Positions 42,893 to 51,792 of a stretch of DNA of 64,000 nucleotides are shown one piece after another. Position 1 is the stretch's first letter. Every line of letters starts with the position of its first letter. The position numbers were made by a program, and so were the translations under genes. The stretch lies in the NCBI GenBank assembly GCA_021820845.1, contig JAKADC010000001.1, positions 186,001-250,000 of the forward strand, given 5' to 3'. The stretch comes from Pseudomonadota bacterium. Its GTDB lineage: Bacteria > Pseudomonadota > Gammaproteobacteria > Burkholderiales > Thiobacillaceae. The notes below the pieces were generated by a model. It saw only the letters and a list, made by a program, of their open reading frames with translations, was not told where the DNA came from and searched no databases.

Positions 42893-45800
42893 ATGGCCAC
42901 AAAAAAAGAACTACTCGCACAAGAAGTCGCCAAGGCCGTAGGCGCAGGCAAGACAGTCGCGCTCGAAACCGTCGACTTCAACGATCCGAACCGCCCCAAG
43001 ACTTGCCTGGAGGTGGATTTCCCGATCTTGCCCGTCAATCAGGTGGCAATCATCGAAGGTAACGCGGGCAAGCCGATTTACCAGATGTCGAAGTGGTGGG
43101 CGCGGCGGCGTTCCAGCGTGTTCCGTTCCATGCTGATCGCAGCAGCCACCAAGGCCCCGGACGACAAATCGCACGCGGCCAAGCTGGTGTGGGACAACTA
43201 CTATGCCAACCACCAGAAGAGAGGTGCCTTCAAGTACCTGAAGGTGGCAGACATCTTCATGGGCGGCGGCACCACACTGGTGGAAGGCTCGCGCCTGGGC
43301 ATGCAGATGGTCGGCAACGACCTCAACCCGGTCGCGTGGTTCGTCGTCAAGCAGGAACTCGCGAACGTTGATCTGGGCGAAGTGAAGAAGCTTCTCGCGG
43401 ACATCGAGGCCGAGGTCAAGCCGCAGATCATGCCGTACTACTACTGCGACGGCCCGGAAGGTGAGAAAGGTACGTGGACGCACCTTCCGACCAAGAAGGT
43501 GATGCCCGCCGATTTCGATCCGCTGACCATCCCGCGGGACGAGCGCAAGGATTACCGCTACGAAGGCCCGGAGATCATCTACACCTTCTGGGCCAAGCAT
43601 GGCCCTTGTCAGGTGACGGGCTGCGGCCACCGCACGCCGATCATGAGCAGCCCTGTGATGGCGGTGAAGACACTCAGCGTCAAGCATTGGGAGCACACCT
43701 GCGGCAAGTGCGGCGGCGAGTTTCATGTCGAGGAAGACGCCGCGCGCATGGCCCCCGATGTGCCGCTGTACGTCGCTCCCTCCGAGTACCCGTTCTCCGT
43801 ACTCGACCGCAAGAGAGGCGTTGTGTGCCCTCATTGCGGCCACACCGCACTGGTCAATCTTGGCAAAGGCAAGAACAAGAAGGTTGAACTGAGCCTGCTG
43901 GTGCATCCGCAATGGCTGGCCGGCGAAGCGAAGCAGGACGCAAACGGTCGGCCCTACGGCGGGTCGGCGCAGGACGACGTTGCCGCGACCACACGCTGGG
44001 ATGTGGCACGCGCAGCGAATATCCGCTTGCTGGAAGTGCGCGGCACGCTGTCGGATGAAGTGACTGATCCGGAAACGGGCGTAACCTTCGTGCCCGTGAA
44101 AGGCACCGTGCCGAAGAAGTCGCACTACGCCTGTTCGGCCTGCGGCACGGTGCAGGATGTGCTGACCACCATCAAGGCCACCGGCAAGACCGGGCCGATG
44201 GCCGCTTACGCGGTGCAGGGCTATGCGCCCAAGCGTAATGCGGCGGGCAAGCCATACGGTGGTCGCTTCTTTGCCGCCTACGATGCGGCACACGCCCGGC
44301 AGTACGATACTGCGTTCGCGGAATGGGAAGTACGCAAGGATGCCGACCTGAAGGACTACTGGCCGCGCTCCGAGCTTCCCTACGGTTTCATGACCCACCA
44401 TTTGCAAGGTGGCGTGCCGAACCACGGCTTCACGCATTGGTGGACGATGTTCCATCCACGACAGTTGCTCGTTCACGCGCAATTGCTGAAGGCCATCGTG
44501 AATGCTGGGAACCACGACTGGAAAGTGCGCGAGTTTGTTCTTGGCGCATTCCAGAACTACTTGCGCAACCAGAGCGTTCTAGCCTTCTGGCACATTAATA
44601 AGGATCACTTTGTTCCAGCGATGTCGAACAACAACTTCCATCCGAAATCAACGTTGGTTGAAGTTGGTGTTTTTTCGCCGATGGGCTACGGCCCTTGGAG
44701 TTCTTGTGTGCCCGTTCTCCTTGAGAGCCGCGATTGGGCTATGCAGCCGTGGGAGGCAGTAAGCGCAGAGGGCTTGAAGCGGAAGGATGCCGCGCTTGCA
44801 GGCGGTATTAGTGGTAAGAGTGAGAAGGTTTTCCCGGGCGACCCGGTAAACGGCGCAGACGTTTTCTGTGGGTCGTCCACGGAACTGGCGAAGGTCGTCG
44901 ATGCCAGCCTTGATCTGGTCATCACTGATCCACCTTTCGGCGGCCTGTTGCATTACTCGGAGCTTTCAGACTTCTTCTACGTCTGGCTTCGTCTAGCGCT
45001 GAAGGACAAGTACCCGGACTACTTCCGCGCCGAATACACGCCCAAGTCTCTGGAGGCCGTCGCCAACAAAGCCCGTGAGCCGGAAGACCCGGATGGCTTC
45101 TACCAGCGCTTGCTCACGCAATGCTGGCGCGAGGCGCATCGCATCCTCAAGCCCAGTGGCATCCTCGCCTTCACTTTCCACCACAGCGAGGACGAACCCT
45201 GGGTGGCGGTGCTGGAGTCGTTGTTCGACGCCGGGTACTACCTCGAAGCGACGTATCCGATCCGCTCCGACGAGACCAAGGGCGAAGGCGAGTTCGGCTC
45301 CAAGACCATCGAATACGACATCATCCACGTCTGCCGCAAGCGCACGGAAGAACCCAAGCCAGTGAGCTGGGGCCGGATGCGCCGCGAGGTGATGGCCGAT
45401 GTGCGTCAGTTGCAGGCCATGCTGGAGAACCATGCCAAGGAAGGCCTGCCCGCCGCCGACATCCAGGTGATCCGGCGCGGCAAGGCACTGGAATACTTCT
45501 CCCGCCACTACGGCAAGGTCTACGTGGACGAAGGTCGCACGATCTCGGTCAAGGACGCGCTGGTCGGTATCAACCAGCTCATCGACGAAGATGCCGACAA
45601 GGGCAAAGAGCCGCCGCCGGTCAATGCCGAGCCGATCACGCGCCAGTTCCTGCGCACCTTTGGCAACGCCACCGAGATGAAGCGCGACCAGTTGCAGAAA
45701 TTCCTCAAGGGTTCGATCACCACGCCCGACGAGTTCGAGCAGCGCGGTTGGTGCACGGAAAGGAGCAAGATCTTCACCCGGGTGAACCCGCTCGACTTCG

Positions 45801-46096
45801 CGCGCGATTGGTCAGGCAGGCATAAGCGCCGACTGACTTCCGATCTGGATCAGGCGCTGGTACTCATCGGGGCCTGCTTCGATGGCAGTGGCATCAACGC
45901 CTCTGACACGCTGAAGAACGAAAACTTCAAGCCGCACGTGGCGCTCAAGCCTTTGCTTGAGTGGTTGCAACGCAATGGCCCGGATCAGGCCACTCGCAAC
46001 GCAGCCTCGCGTGCCGTTTCGATCTACAACGGTTGGGCAGCCAGCCAGGGCGTGAAGCCCACGCAGGGCACGTTGTTCGAGGAGTATGAGCTATGA
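42893..46096 (+). CDS. DUF1156 DNA methyltransferase (PglXI-like)
   Basis: A 1067-residue methylase of the COG1743/DUF1156 type, typical of BREX type 3. The N-terminus (PVNQVAIIEGNAGKPIYQMSKWWARRRSSVFRSML) is the DUF1156 region, VADIFMGGGTTLVEGSRLG near residue 118 is the SAM-binding motif, and VITDPPFGGLLHYSELSDFFY near 677 is the catalytic DPPF motif of amino-methylases. Between them lie several Cys-pair zinc knuckles (CGKCGG, CPHCGH, CSACG). It is expected to methylate adenine or cytosine in host DNA and thereby mark self. The stop overlaps the next ATG. Confidence 0.9.
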   Translation: MATKKELLAQEVAKAVGAGKTVALETVDFNDPNRPKTCLEVDFPILPVNQVAIIEGNAGKPIYQMSKWWARRRSSVFRSMLIAAATKAPDDKSHAAKLVWDNYYANHQKRGAFKYLKVADIFMGGGTTLVEGSRLGMQMVGNDLNPVAWFVVKQELANVDLGEVKKLLADIEAEVKPQIMPYYYCDGPEGEKGTWTHLPTKKVMPADFDPLTIPRDERKDYRYEGPEIIYTFWAKHGPCQVTGCGHRTPIMSSPVMAVKTLSVKHWEHTCGKCGGEFHVEEDAARMAPDVPLYVAPSEYPFSVLDRKRGVVCPHCGHTALVNLGKGKNKKVELSLLVHPQWLAGEAKQDANGRPYGGSAQDDVAATTRWDVARAANIRLLEVRGTLSDEVTDPETGVTFVPVKGTVPKKSHYACSACGTVQDVLTTIKATGKTGPMAAYAVQGYAPKRNAAGKPYGGRFFAAYDAAHARQYDTAFAEWEVRKDADLKDYWPRSELPYGFMTHHLQGGVPNHGFTHWWTMFHPRQLLVHAQLLKAIVNAGNHDWKVREFVLGAFQNYLRNQSVLAFWHINKDHFVPAMSNNNFHPKSTLVEVGVFSPMGYGPWSSCVPVLLESRDWAMQPWEAVSAEGLKRKDAALAGGISGKSEKVFPGDPVNGADVFCGSSTELAKVVDASLDLVITDPPFGGLLHYSELSDFFYVWLRLALKDKYPDYFRAEYTPKSLEAVANKAREPEDPDGFYQRLLTQCWREAHRILKPSGILAFTFHHSEDEPWVAVLESLFDAGYYLEATYPIRSDETKGEGEFGSKTIEYDIIHVCRKRTEEPKPVSWGRMRREVMADVRQLQAMLENHAKEGLPAADIQVIRRGKALEYFSRHYGKVYVDEGRTISVKDALVGINQLIDEDADKGKEPPPVNAEPITRQFLRTFGNATEMKRDQLQKFLKGSITTPDEFEQRGWCTERSKIFTRVNPLDFARDWSGRHKRRLTSDLDQALVLIGACFDGSGINASDTLKNENFKPHVALKPLLEWLQRNGPDQATRNAASRAVSIYNGWAASQGVKPTQGTLFEEYEL

Positions 46097-46593
46097 GGCA
46101 ACTGCTCGACACCGTATGGCAGCGTCGCGGCACCAGTTGGATTTGGGACGAGGAAGCACGCAATCAGGTGTGCGCGGCCTCGGAAGTCTGGAGCTTGCGC
46201 CAGTTCCTGCAGGCGGTGGGTAACTGGCCCGACGACCTGCCGAGCAATGGCAACCAGACCCTGGTGGTCGCCGGCCTGGAGGGTAGTCTCGATCTTTTGA
46301 CGCCGGACGATGCGGAAGCATGGCTGGGCGATTCGGTTAAGGCTGCTATCTTGTCGTTCCAGGATCAGTACGCGGGAGAAGCCGCTCTGGTTTTCTGGCT
46401 GCCGCTGGGTCACAGCCGCGTTAAAGTACAACCGGCGACCGATGCGGTGACCTGGCTCTGCGAGGCACCGTATCGGGGCAGCCAGCTCGATATTGGCCGC
46501 ATCCTGTGGGGAGAAGCCAACGAGTATCCGCAAGAAATACTCCTGCGCGAGGGCAGCAAACCTGCTGGTCTGTTCCACCTGCGGATCACCTGA
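46093..46593 (+). CDS. Conserved-looking small protein of the defence operon
   Basis: A 166-residue protein, not recognised. TLVVAGLEGSLDLLTPDDAEAWLGDSV and then AALVFWLPLGHSRVKVQPA are suggestive of a degenerate P-loop fold in which the Walker lysine is missing, which could make it a BrxF- or BrxB-like partner; this is a weak inference. It overlaps the methylase gene by four bases and ends nine bases before the helicase, so it is an integral operon member. Confidence 0.65.
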   Translation: MRQLLDTVWQRRGTSWIWDEEARNQVCAASEVWSLRQFLQAVGNWPDDLPSNGNQTLVVAGLEGSLDLLTPDDAEAWLGDSVKAAILSFQDQYAGEAALVFWLPLGHSRVKVQPATDAVTWLCEAPYRGSQLDIGRILWGEANEYPQEILLREGSKPAGLFHLRIT

Positions 46594-46602
46594 GGCCAGC
46601 GC

Positions 46603-49380
46603 GTGGAAGCAGAGATTCAGTTTCAACCCGGCGAACGGATCACCCATCAGGAATATGGCCAGGGGGTCGTCCTTGACCCGGCGCGCGATGGCTATCTGCG
46701 CGCATTCTTCAGCCTCGGCGAGCGGCGGGTGCCGGTTGGCTCGGTTCGCCGCCAGTTATCGCGTACCGAGCGCATTCTCCGTGCCGTCGATGGTGGGGCT
46801 GATCGTTCGCGCAAGGCATGGCTGTCCTACGAGGCGCACGCACTGCCGGTGATGGAAAGCGCCTCGGCGCTGACCTCGGCCAAGATCGATCTGCTGCCAC
46901 ACCAGGTGGTGCTGACCCACCGTATCGCCACGGCCTCACCCCGGCGCTACCTGATTGCCGACGAGGTCGGGCTTGGCAAGACCATCGAAACCGCGCTGAT
47001 CCTGCGCGAGTTGGCCAGCCGGGGCGAGCTGAATCGCGCGCTGATGGTGGTGCCGGCCGGGCTGGTCAACAACTGGCACCGTGAGCTCAATGAGGTGTTC
47101 AACCTCGATTTCGAGGTGTTCGGGTCCGAAGGCGACATCACCGACCGTAAGACCAACGCCTTTGCCAAACACGACCGGCTGATTGCCAGTATCGATACGC
47201 TCAAGCGCCCGGCCCGCATCAAACGCCTGCTGGAGGCGCCACGCTGGGATCTGGTGGTGTTCGATGAAGCCCATCACCTGACCGCCTACCGGACGGGGGG
47301 CAAGGTCAGGAAGACCGAGAACTACAAGCTGGCCGAGGCGTTGAAGGATCACTCACGCGACCTGATGCTGCTTTCGGCGACGCCGCACCAGGGCAACCAT
47401 TTCCAGTTCTGGATGCTGGTGCAGCTGTTGAATCCGACCTTGTTCAGCGGCCCTGAGGAGATGCTGGAGAACCGTCACCGTCTCAACACCGTGATGTTCC
47501 GGCGCACCAAGGCCGACGCCTGCCAGCCCGATGGATCGCCGCTGTTTGCGCGGCGCTGGGTGCATACCGAATCCTTCCTGATGAATCAGGATGAACGACT
47601 GTTCTACGAGAAGCTGCGTGAATACCTGGAGGATGGCTTCAATCTGGCACGCCGTCAGGGCAGCAAAGGCCAGGCGCTCGGGTTCCTGATGGCCATTTTT
47701 CAGAAGATTGCTGCGTCGAGTTTCGCTGCCGTAAGGCGCACGCTGAAACGGCGACTGCTGATGCTGACGCTGCACGAGGCCTTGCTGCGCGATAAGGACC
47801 TCGACATCGAGGGCCGAGAGCGCCTGACGGATGAGGCTCGGGAACTGATTCACGAGGAGTTTGGGCTTTCCCGCGATGCGATTGGCCGCAGCGAAGTGGA
47901 CCGCGTGCTCGCTGATCTGAAATACCGCCTCGTCAAGAAGCTGGATGAAGAGGCGCTGGAAATGGCTTCTGATCCCTACGCGAGCGAATACGGTGCCGCG
48001 CACGCCGAGGAAGCCGCGTCGGCCGTGGTGGAACTGCATCTGCCCGAGGAACGCTTGCGTATCGGCGACCTGCTCGGGATCTTCCCGCAGCAGCGCGAGA
48101 CCAAGGCCCAGAAGCTGCTCGACGGCCTCGGCACGCTGTGGCAGCAGAACCCGAACGAGAAGATCGTGGTGTTTGCCACCTACCTCGGTACAGTGGACTT
48201 GATCGCCCGGGAAATCGACCAGACCTTCCCTGGCCAGGGCGTGGTGGTGCTGCGCGGTGGCGACCACGGCGCCAAGCTGGCTGCAGAACGCCGTTTCCGG
48301 CAGAAGGATGGGCCGCGCGTGCTGGTGTGTACCGCAGCGGGACGCGAAGGCATCAACCTGCAGTTCGCACGCATCCTGTTCAATTTCGATCTGCCGTGGA
48401 ACCCGATGGATATGGAACAGCGTATCGGGCGCATCCACCGCTATGGTCAAAACCACACGGCGCAGGTCTACAACCTGGTGCTGTCGGACACCATCGAGGG
48501 CCGTATCTTCCTGCTGCTCGACGAGAAGCTGACCGAGATCGCTCGCACCGTCGGCAAGGTCGATGATCAGGGCAATGTCGCGGAGGATTTGCGGGCACAG
48601 ATCCTGGGCCAACTGTCCGAGCGGCTCAATTACGACCGGCTATACCAAGAGGCGCTATCAGACCCCGAGCTCAAGCGCACGCAAGTAGAGCTGGAAGCAG
48701 CCTTGTCGAATTCCCGCGAAGCCCGACAGGTCGTGTTCGACCTGTTCCAGGATCTCGAAGGATTCAGCCTCGACGACTACAAACCCTTCTCTGACGTGTC
48801 ACCCAGCCTGGATCGGTTGGTGCGATTCCTTGCGGCTGCGGTCGCGGATCGCCAGCAGAAGCTGATCAAGGTCGACGACGAAGCCTACGACCTCGTGACG
48901 GTCGACGGGTCGCGTCGCGCGCGCTTCACGCTGAACCGTGACGCCGCCACCAGCCAGGACGATCTGGAGCTGATGGGCTTGGATCACCCGTTGGTGCAGG
49001 AAGAGCTTGGGCGCTGGCGCAGTCTGCCTCCGGAGGACGTAGGCATCGCTGTATCGGGGGATGTGGATGCGCCTGTACTGCTCTCCCTTTGGATGGTCGA
49101 GGTGTCCACTGGCAACGGTGAGCGCCGCGTCGTGGTTCAGCCGATCGCCGTCAAACAGGATGGCACGCGAGTTCCTGCGGTTGAGCGGCAATGCGAGCGG
49201 TATCTGCAGGCGCCGGCGACGTCACCGAAGTTCGTTCCAGAGCAACGGCTTGAGCTGTTTTCACACGCTATTGAGCCTACCCTGCAGCGCGAACTGAAGC
49301 ACAAGGGGGCGGCAAACGGAGATGGAAGCTATTCGGCTGAGTTGATCGGCTATGTCGAGATCGTTGTCCAGGGCGTGTAA
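46603..49380 (+). CDS. SNF2-family helicase (BrxHII/DrmD-like)
   Basis: A 925-residue helicase starting at GTG. Residues ~5-50 (FQPGERITHQEYGQGVVLDP) form a CarD/RapA-like β-barrel. The motor has Walker A IADEVGLGKTIETALILRE near residue 118, VVFDEAHHLTAYRTG near 218, LLSATPHQGNHFQFW, a helical insertion, and the C-terminal lobe with FDLPWNPMDMEQRIGRIHRYGQ near 595. SNF2 enzymes translocate along double-stranded DNA. BREX type 3 (BrxHII) and DISARM (DrmD) both use such helicases; the DUF1156/PglZ context favours the BREX assignment. It is the last gene of the operon. Confidence 0.85.
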   Translation: MEAEIQFQPGERITHQEYGQGVVLDPARDGYLRAFFSLGERRVPVGSVRRQLSRTERILRAVDGGADRSRKAWLSYEAHALPVMESASALTSAKIDLLPHQVVLTHRIATASPRRYLIADEVGLGKTIETALILRELASRGELNRALMVVPAGLVNNWHRELNEVFNLDFEVFGSEGDITDRKTNAFAKHDRLIASIDTLKRPARIKRLLEAPRWDLVVFDEAHHLTAYRTGGKVRKTENYKLAEALKDHSRDLMLLSATPHQGNHFQFWMLVQLLNPTLFSGPEEMLENRHRLNTVMFRRTKADACQPDGSPLFARRWVHTESFLMNQDERLFYEKLREYLEDGFNLARRQGSKGQALGFLMAIFQKIAASSFAAVRRTLKRRLLMLTLHEALLRDKDLDIEGRERLTDEARELIHEEFGLSRDAIGRSEVDRVLADLKYRLVKKLDEEALEMASDPYASEYGAAHAEEAASAVVELHLPEERLRIGDLLGIFPQQRETKAQKLLDGLGTLWQQNPNEKIVVFATYLGTVDLIAREIDQTFPGQGVVVLRGGDHGAKLAAERRFRQKDGPRVLVCTAAGREGINLQFARILFNFDLPWNPMDMEQRIGRIHRYGQNHTAQVYNLVLSDTIEGRIFLLLDEKLTEIARTVGKVDDQGNVAEDLRAQILGQLSERLNYDRLYQEALSDPELKRTQVELEAALSNSREARQVVFDLFQDLEGFSLDDYKPFSDVSPSLDRLVRFLAAAVADRQQKLIKVDDEAYDLVTVDGSRRARFTLNRDAATSQDDLELMGLDHPLVQEELGRWRSLPPEDVGIAVSGDVDAPVLLSLWMVEVSTGNGERRVVVQPIAVKQDGTRVPAVERQCERYLQAPATSPKFVPEQRLELFSHAIEPTLQRELKHKGAANGDGSYSAELIGYVEIVVQGV

Positions 49381-49403
49381 GGCCGCGGACATCCCCAAAG
49401 TCA

Positions 49404-49439
49404 TTTCGTTTATTTCACTTGTTTCGTTTGTTTCGTTTG
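49404..49439 (+). repeat. Four tandem 9-bp repeats upstream of the toxin-antitoxin pair
   Basis: Consecutive TTTCGTTTA, TTTCACTTG, TTTCGTTTG, TTTCGTTTG, followed by TGTATAG. A looser cluster of the same word precedes the KfrA-like gene at 51751-51771. Located 150-190 bases before the antitoxin start. Probably protein-binding sites. Confidence 0.65.
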
Positions 49440-49592
49440 TGTATAGTGAACTAACGCCGCGACTCCGCCCGAGGAGTCGGCGGCGTTCGAACTGACGAAA
49501 AGCGAAGACACACCAGACATCGAATTGACGAACTGAAGACACGATCTGACATCTGACACCGCATAGCAGAATTGAAGAATTTAGAGACGACG

Positions 49593-50051
49593 ATGAATAC
49601 GAAAGTAAGACCCGACCTTCCAACAGAGGCGGAAGTTTCGCTGGCGAGAGAGAGCAGTAGGCAGCTCTCTCTGTACCTAAGCACGAAGGAAGAATCCCAG
49701 GCTATTCGGGTGATCGATCAGGCAGGCGAGCATGAAGCAGTACGTGTTCCGACTGCGGCATTTCGACTCTTGATCGATGTCTTGTCCGAGATGGCCCAAG
49801 GAAATGCGGTCAGCATGATTCCCGTGCATGCGGAACTCACAACACAAGAGGCGGCCGACATGCTCAATGTCTCACGCCCGCATTTGGTCAAGCTGCTAGA
49901 CAGCGGGACGATTCCGTACCACAAGGTGGGTACTCATCGTCGCGTGCGATATCAGGATTTGGTCGATTACAAGGCCAGGATTGATGCGGACAGAATGAAG
50001 GCATTGGAGGAGCTGGCGGCCCAGGCGCAAGAATTGAACATGGGCTATTGA
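49593..50051 (+). CDS. Antitoxin with excisionase-type HTH
   Basis: A 152-residue protein. The C-terminal half, LTTQEAADMLNVSRPHLVKLLDSGTIPYHKVGTHRRVRYQDLVDYK, is a MerR/excisionase-type helix-turn-helix as found in antitoxins paired with PIN toxins. The N-terminal half is probably the oligomerisation or toxin-contact part. ATG 49593 is used; a TTG seven codons earlier is possible. It abuts the toxin gene with no gap, and the upstream tandem repeats may be its operator. Confidence 0.85.
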   Translation: MNTKVRPDLPTEAEVSLARESSRQLSLYLSTKEESQAIRVIDQAGEHEAVRVPTAAFRLLIDVLSEMAQGNAVSMIPVHAELTTQEAADMLNVSRPHLVKLLDSGTIPYHKVGTHRRVRYQDLVDYKARIDADRMKALEELAAQAQELNMGY

Positions 50052-50621
50052 ATGGCAAATTTTTCTGTTGTGTATGACGCGTGTGTTCTTTATCCGGCAC
50101 CGCTGCGGGATCTGTTGATGCACTTGGCCCTCACGGATCTGTACCGGGCCAAGTGGACTGACGAGATTCACGAGGAATGGATGAGCAGTCTCCTGGAATT
50201 GCGCCAGGATTTGACACGCGCGCAGCTGGAGAGAACGCGGGATCTGATGAATCGCAGTGTTCGTGATGGTCTCGTGGAGGGTTACGACTACCTGATCCCG
50301 ACCTTGCAACTGCCTGATGCCGATGATCGCCACGTCCTCGCCGCTGCCATCCGCAGTCAGTCGAGCGTGATCCTCACCTTCAATCTCAAGGATTTTCCGG
50401 CGGTGGAACTCGACAAGTACGATGTCGAGGCGCTGCACCCGGACGAATTCATTTCCGACCTGATCGATCTCAATGCAGCCCGGGTATTGGAAGCGGTTGC
50501 GAGGCACCGCCAATCCTTGAAGAAACCACCCATGACTACGCGCGAATACTTGGACTGCTTGCTGAAACAGGGGTTGCCCGAGACGGTTAAACAGCTGGAG
50601 CAGTGGGAAGCCGCTTTCTAG
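50052..50621 (+). CDS. PIN-domain ribonuclease toxin
   Basis: A 189-residue VapC-like protein. VVYDACVLYPAPLRDLLM has the first active-site Asp (residue 9), TDEIHEEW supplies Glu 41/42, LPDADDRHVLAAAIRS the third acidic cluster (89-92), and LTFNLKDFP the last (Asp 114), completing the PIN acidic tetrad. Such toxins cut RNA when the antitoxin decays. It follows the antitoxin directly (stop TGA, ATG immediately after). It lies between the two defence-like modules and could stabilise the element. Confidence 0.87.
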   Translation: MANFSVVYDACVLYPAPLRDLLMHLALTDLYRAKWTDEIHEEWMSSLLELRQDLTRAQLERTRDLMNRSVRDGLVEGYDYLIPTLQLPDADDRHVLAAAIRSQSSVILTFNLKDFPAVELDKYDVEALHPDEFISDLIDLNAARVLEAVARHRQSLKKPPMTTREYLDCLLKQGLPETVKQLEQWEAAF

Positions 50622-51265
50622 ACGCATCTGTTCGTTTTTGGGTAGCTGCCCCCCGCCTACGTGACCTAGCCGAAGTGCCCTCAACGCGCGGGCCTGGCTT
50701 TGCCGGGACAGGGCCGTCGCCTTGTCCCCCTAGTCGCAGCGCGCTTCACGCCCTGCGCATTCCTGGCTTTTCCGCTCCGCCCACGCCTGCGGCGACGGCT
50801 CCGCTCCACCGTTCCGGCGGCAACAGCGGTTGTCAGCGCCATGCCTACGACATCGCGCTGGCCTGACAACTTTCAACCACGCACCGTCGCAGCCGGTGCC
50901 TCCGCGTAATCCACACCATCTTTCGTGAGTTCCTTCGCCCTCAGTTCGCGACCATAGCCCGTCTGCTGAGGGAACGGCGCTATGCGCCTTGCAAGGGGCT
51001 TTCGCGGCATAAAACGCCGTCGCCCGCCAAGTCGCGCGGTGCGCGCGGGCGCCGACATTTATTCCACGTCCCCTTGCATCCCTCATCCCCCCTTCTAAAC
51101 CCGTCGCAAGGGCGAAGGAACTCACGAAAGACGGCAGCGCGGGCAAGCAGAACACCAGCCAGCGCCGGAGCAGAAAAGCCGGGGCTCCAGAATCTTCGAA
51201 TCCGGCAGTTTTGAAACCCAGATCGCGAGATACCCGCAAGCAACCATCAACCTGAGGAGGTCCAC
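50622..51265. other. Non-coding stretch with a 23-bp inverted repeat
   Basis: About 640 bases, GC rich, with no supported gene. It contains the widely spaced perfect inverted repeat described separately. Composition resembles the non-coding stretch after the mobilisation genes. Confidence 0.5.
50919..51131. repeat. 23-bp perfect inverted repeat around 167 bases
   Basis: Left arm 50919-50941, right arm 51109-51131, exact reverse complements (TCTTTCGTGAGTTCCTTCGC plus three bases). The enclosed 167 bases hold no gene. Could be a miniature element, a structured RNA or a transfer-related site. Confidence 0.7.
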
Positions 51266-51673
51266 ATGAACACGATGAACGAGATTTTCGGTGAAGTGAT
51301 TTACAGCTACACCCGCAAGCAGGCCATCGAGGACGGTCAGCTGATCTGCGTCGACGAGGTGGCAAGAGAAGTCGGATTCCGCATCCCGGTAGCTGTCACC
51401 CGCGCGGTGTGGGCCGATTGCGTGGAGTGGGGTGAGGCGGACAACCGCCGCCAGACCTACCAAGACGAGGCGGGGAGATTGTGGGACGTGCTGTGGATGG
51501 CGATGAACGCTGCGCGTCTTGGTGCCGGCGCACAAAGGCTTGTTTTTCAGCTCTATCGCGTACCCCGTGGCGGGCGCGGCGTGAGGCTACGCTTGGTCAA
51601 ACTGGTCGTGCACATTGGGCCGGGAGACGACGGCGATCCGGTTATCACCATTTTGCTTCCTGGCGAAGATTGA
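51266..51673 (+). CDS. DUF6573 family plasmid protein
   Basis: A 135-residue protein: EIFGEVIYSYTRKQAIEDGQLICVDEVAREVGFRIPVAVTRAVW is the typical DUF6573 opening, a family common on plasmids and integrative elements next to antirestriction and single-strand-binding genes. Function unknown. AGGAGG lies eight bases before the ATG. Cytoplasmic, no membrane segment. Confidence 0.8.
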   Translation: MNTMNEIFGEVIYSYTRKQAIEDGQLICVDEVAREVGFRIPVAVTRAVWADCVEWGEADNRRQTYQDEAGRLWDVLWMAMNAARLGAGAQRLVFQLYRVPRGGRGVRLRLVKLVVHIGPGDDGDPVITILLPGED

Positions 51674-51685
51674 AGGCGCGTGCGT

Positions 51686-51718
51686 GGACAGAAAACACCA
51701 AAAAACCGGCAGCTAGCT
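51686..51718 (+). repeat. Dispersed regulatory-type repeat, copy 2
   Basis: GGACA-G-AAAACACCAA-A-AAACCG followed by AGCTAGCT, near-identical to 33791-33825. It lies between the DUF6573 gene and the KfrA-like gene. Confidence 0.6.
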
Positions 51719-51750
51719 AGCCGCCGATCAAACTTGAACTGCGATCGTTA

Positions 51751-51771
51751 GTTCGTTTGTTTATTCGTTTG
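51751..51771 (+). promoter_or_regulatory. TTCGTTTG repeats upstream of kfrA-like gene
   Basis: Two TTCGTTTG words 12 bases apart, followed by T/G-rich sequence up to the TAGGAGGGG ribosome site of the KfrA-like gene. The same word forms the tandem array at 49404-49439. A KfrA operator is a reasonable guess. Confidence 0.4.
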
Positions 51772-51792
51772 TTTGTTTAGGAGGGGAAATTT

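Noticed and set aside
38428-49380. DISARM as the identity of the first defence module
   Set aside because: A SNF2 helicase and a methylase are present, but no DrmB (DUF1998) or DrmC (phospholipase D) was seen, whereas PglZ and DUF1156 point to BREX type 3.
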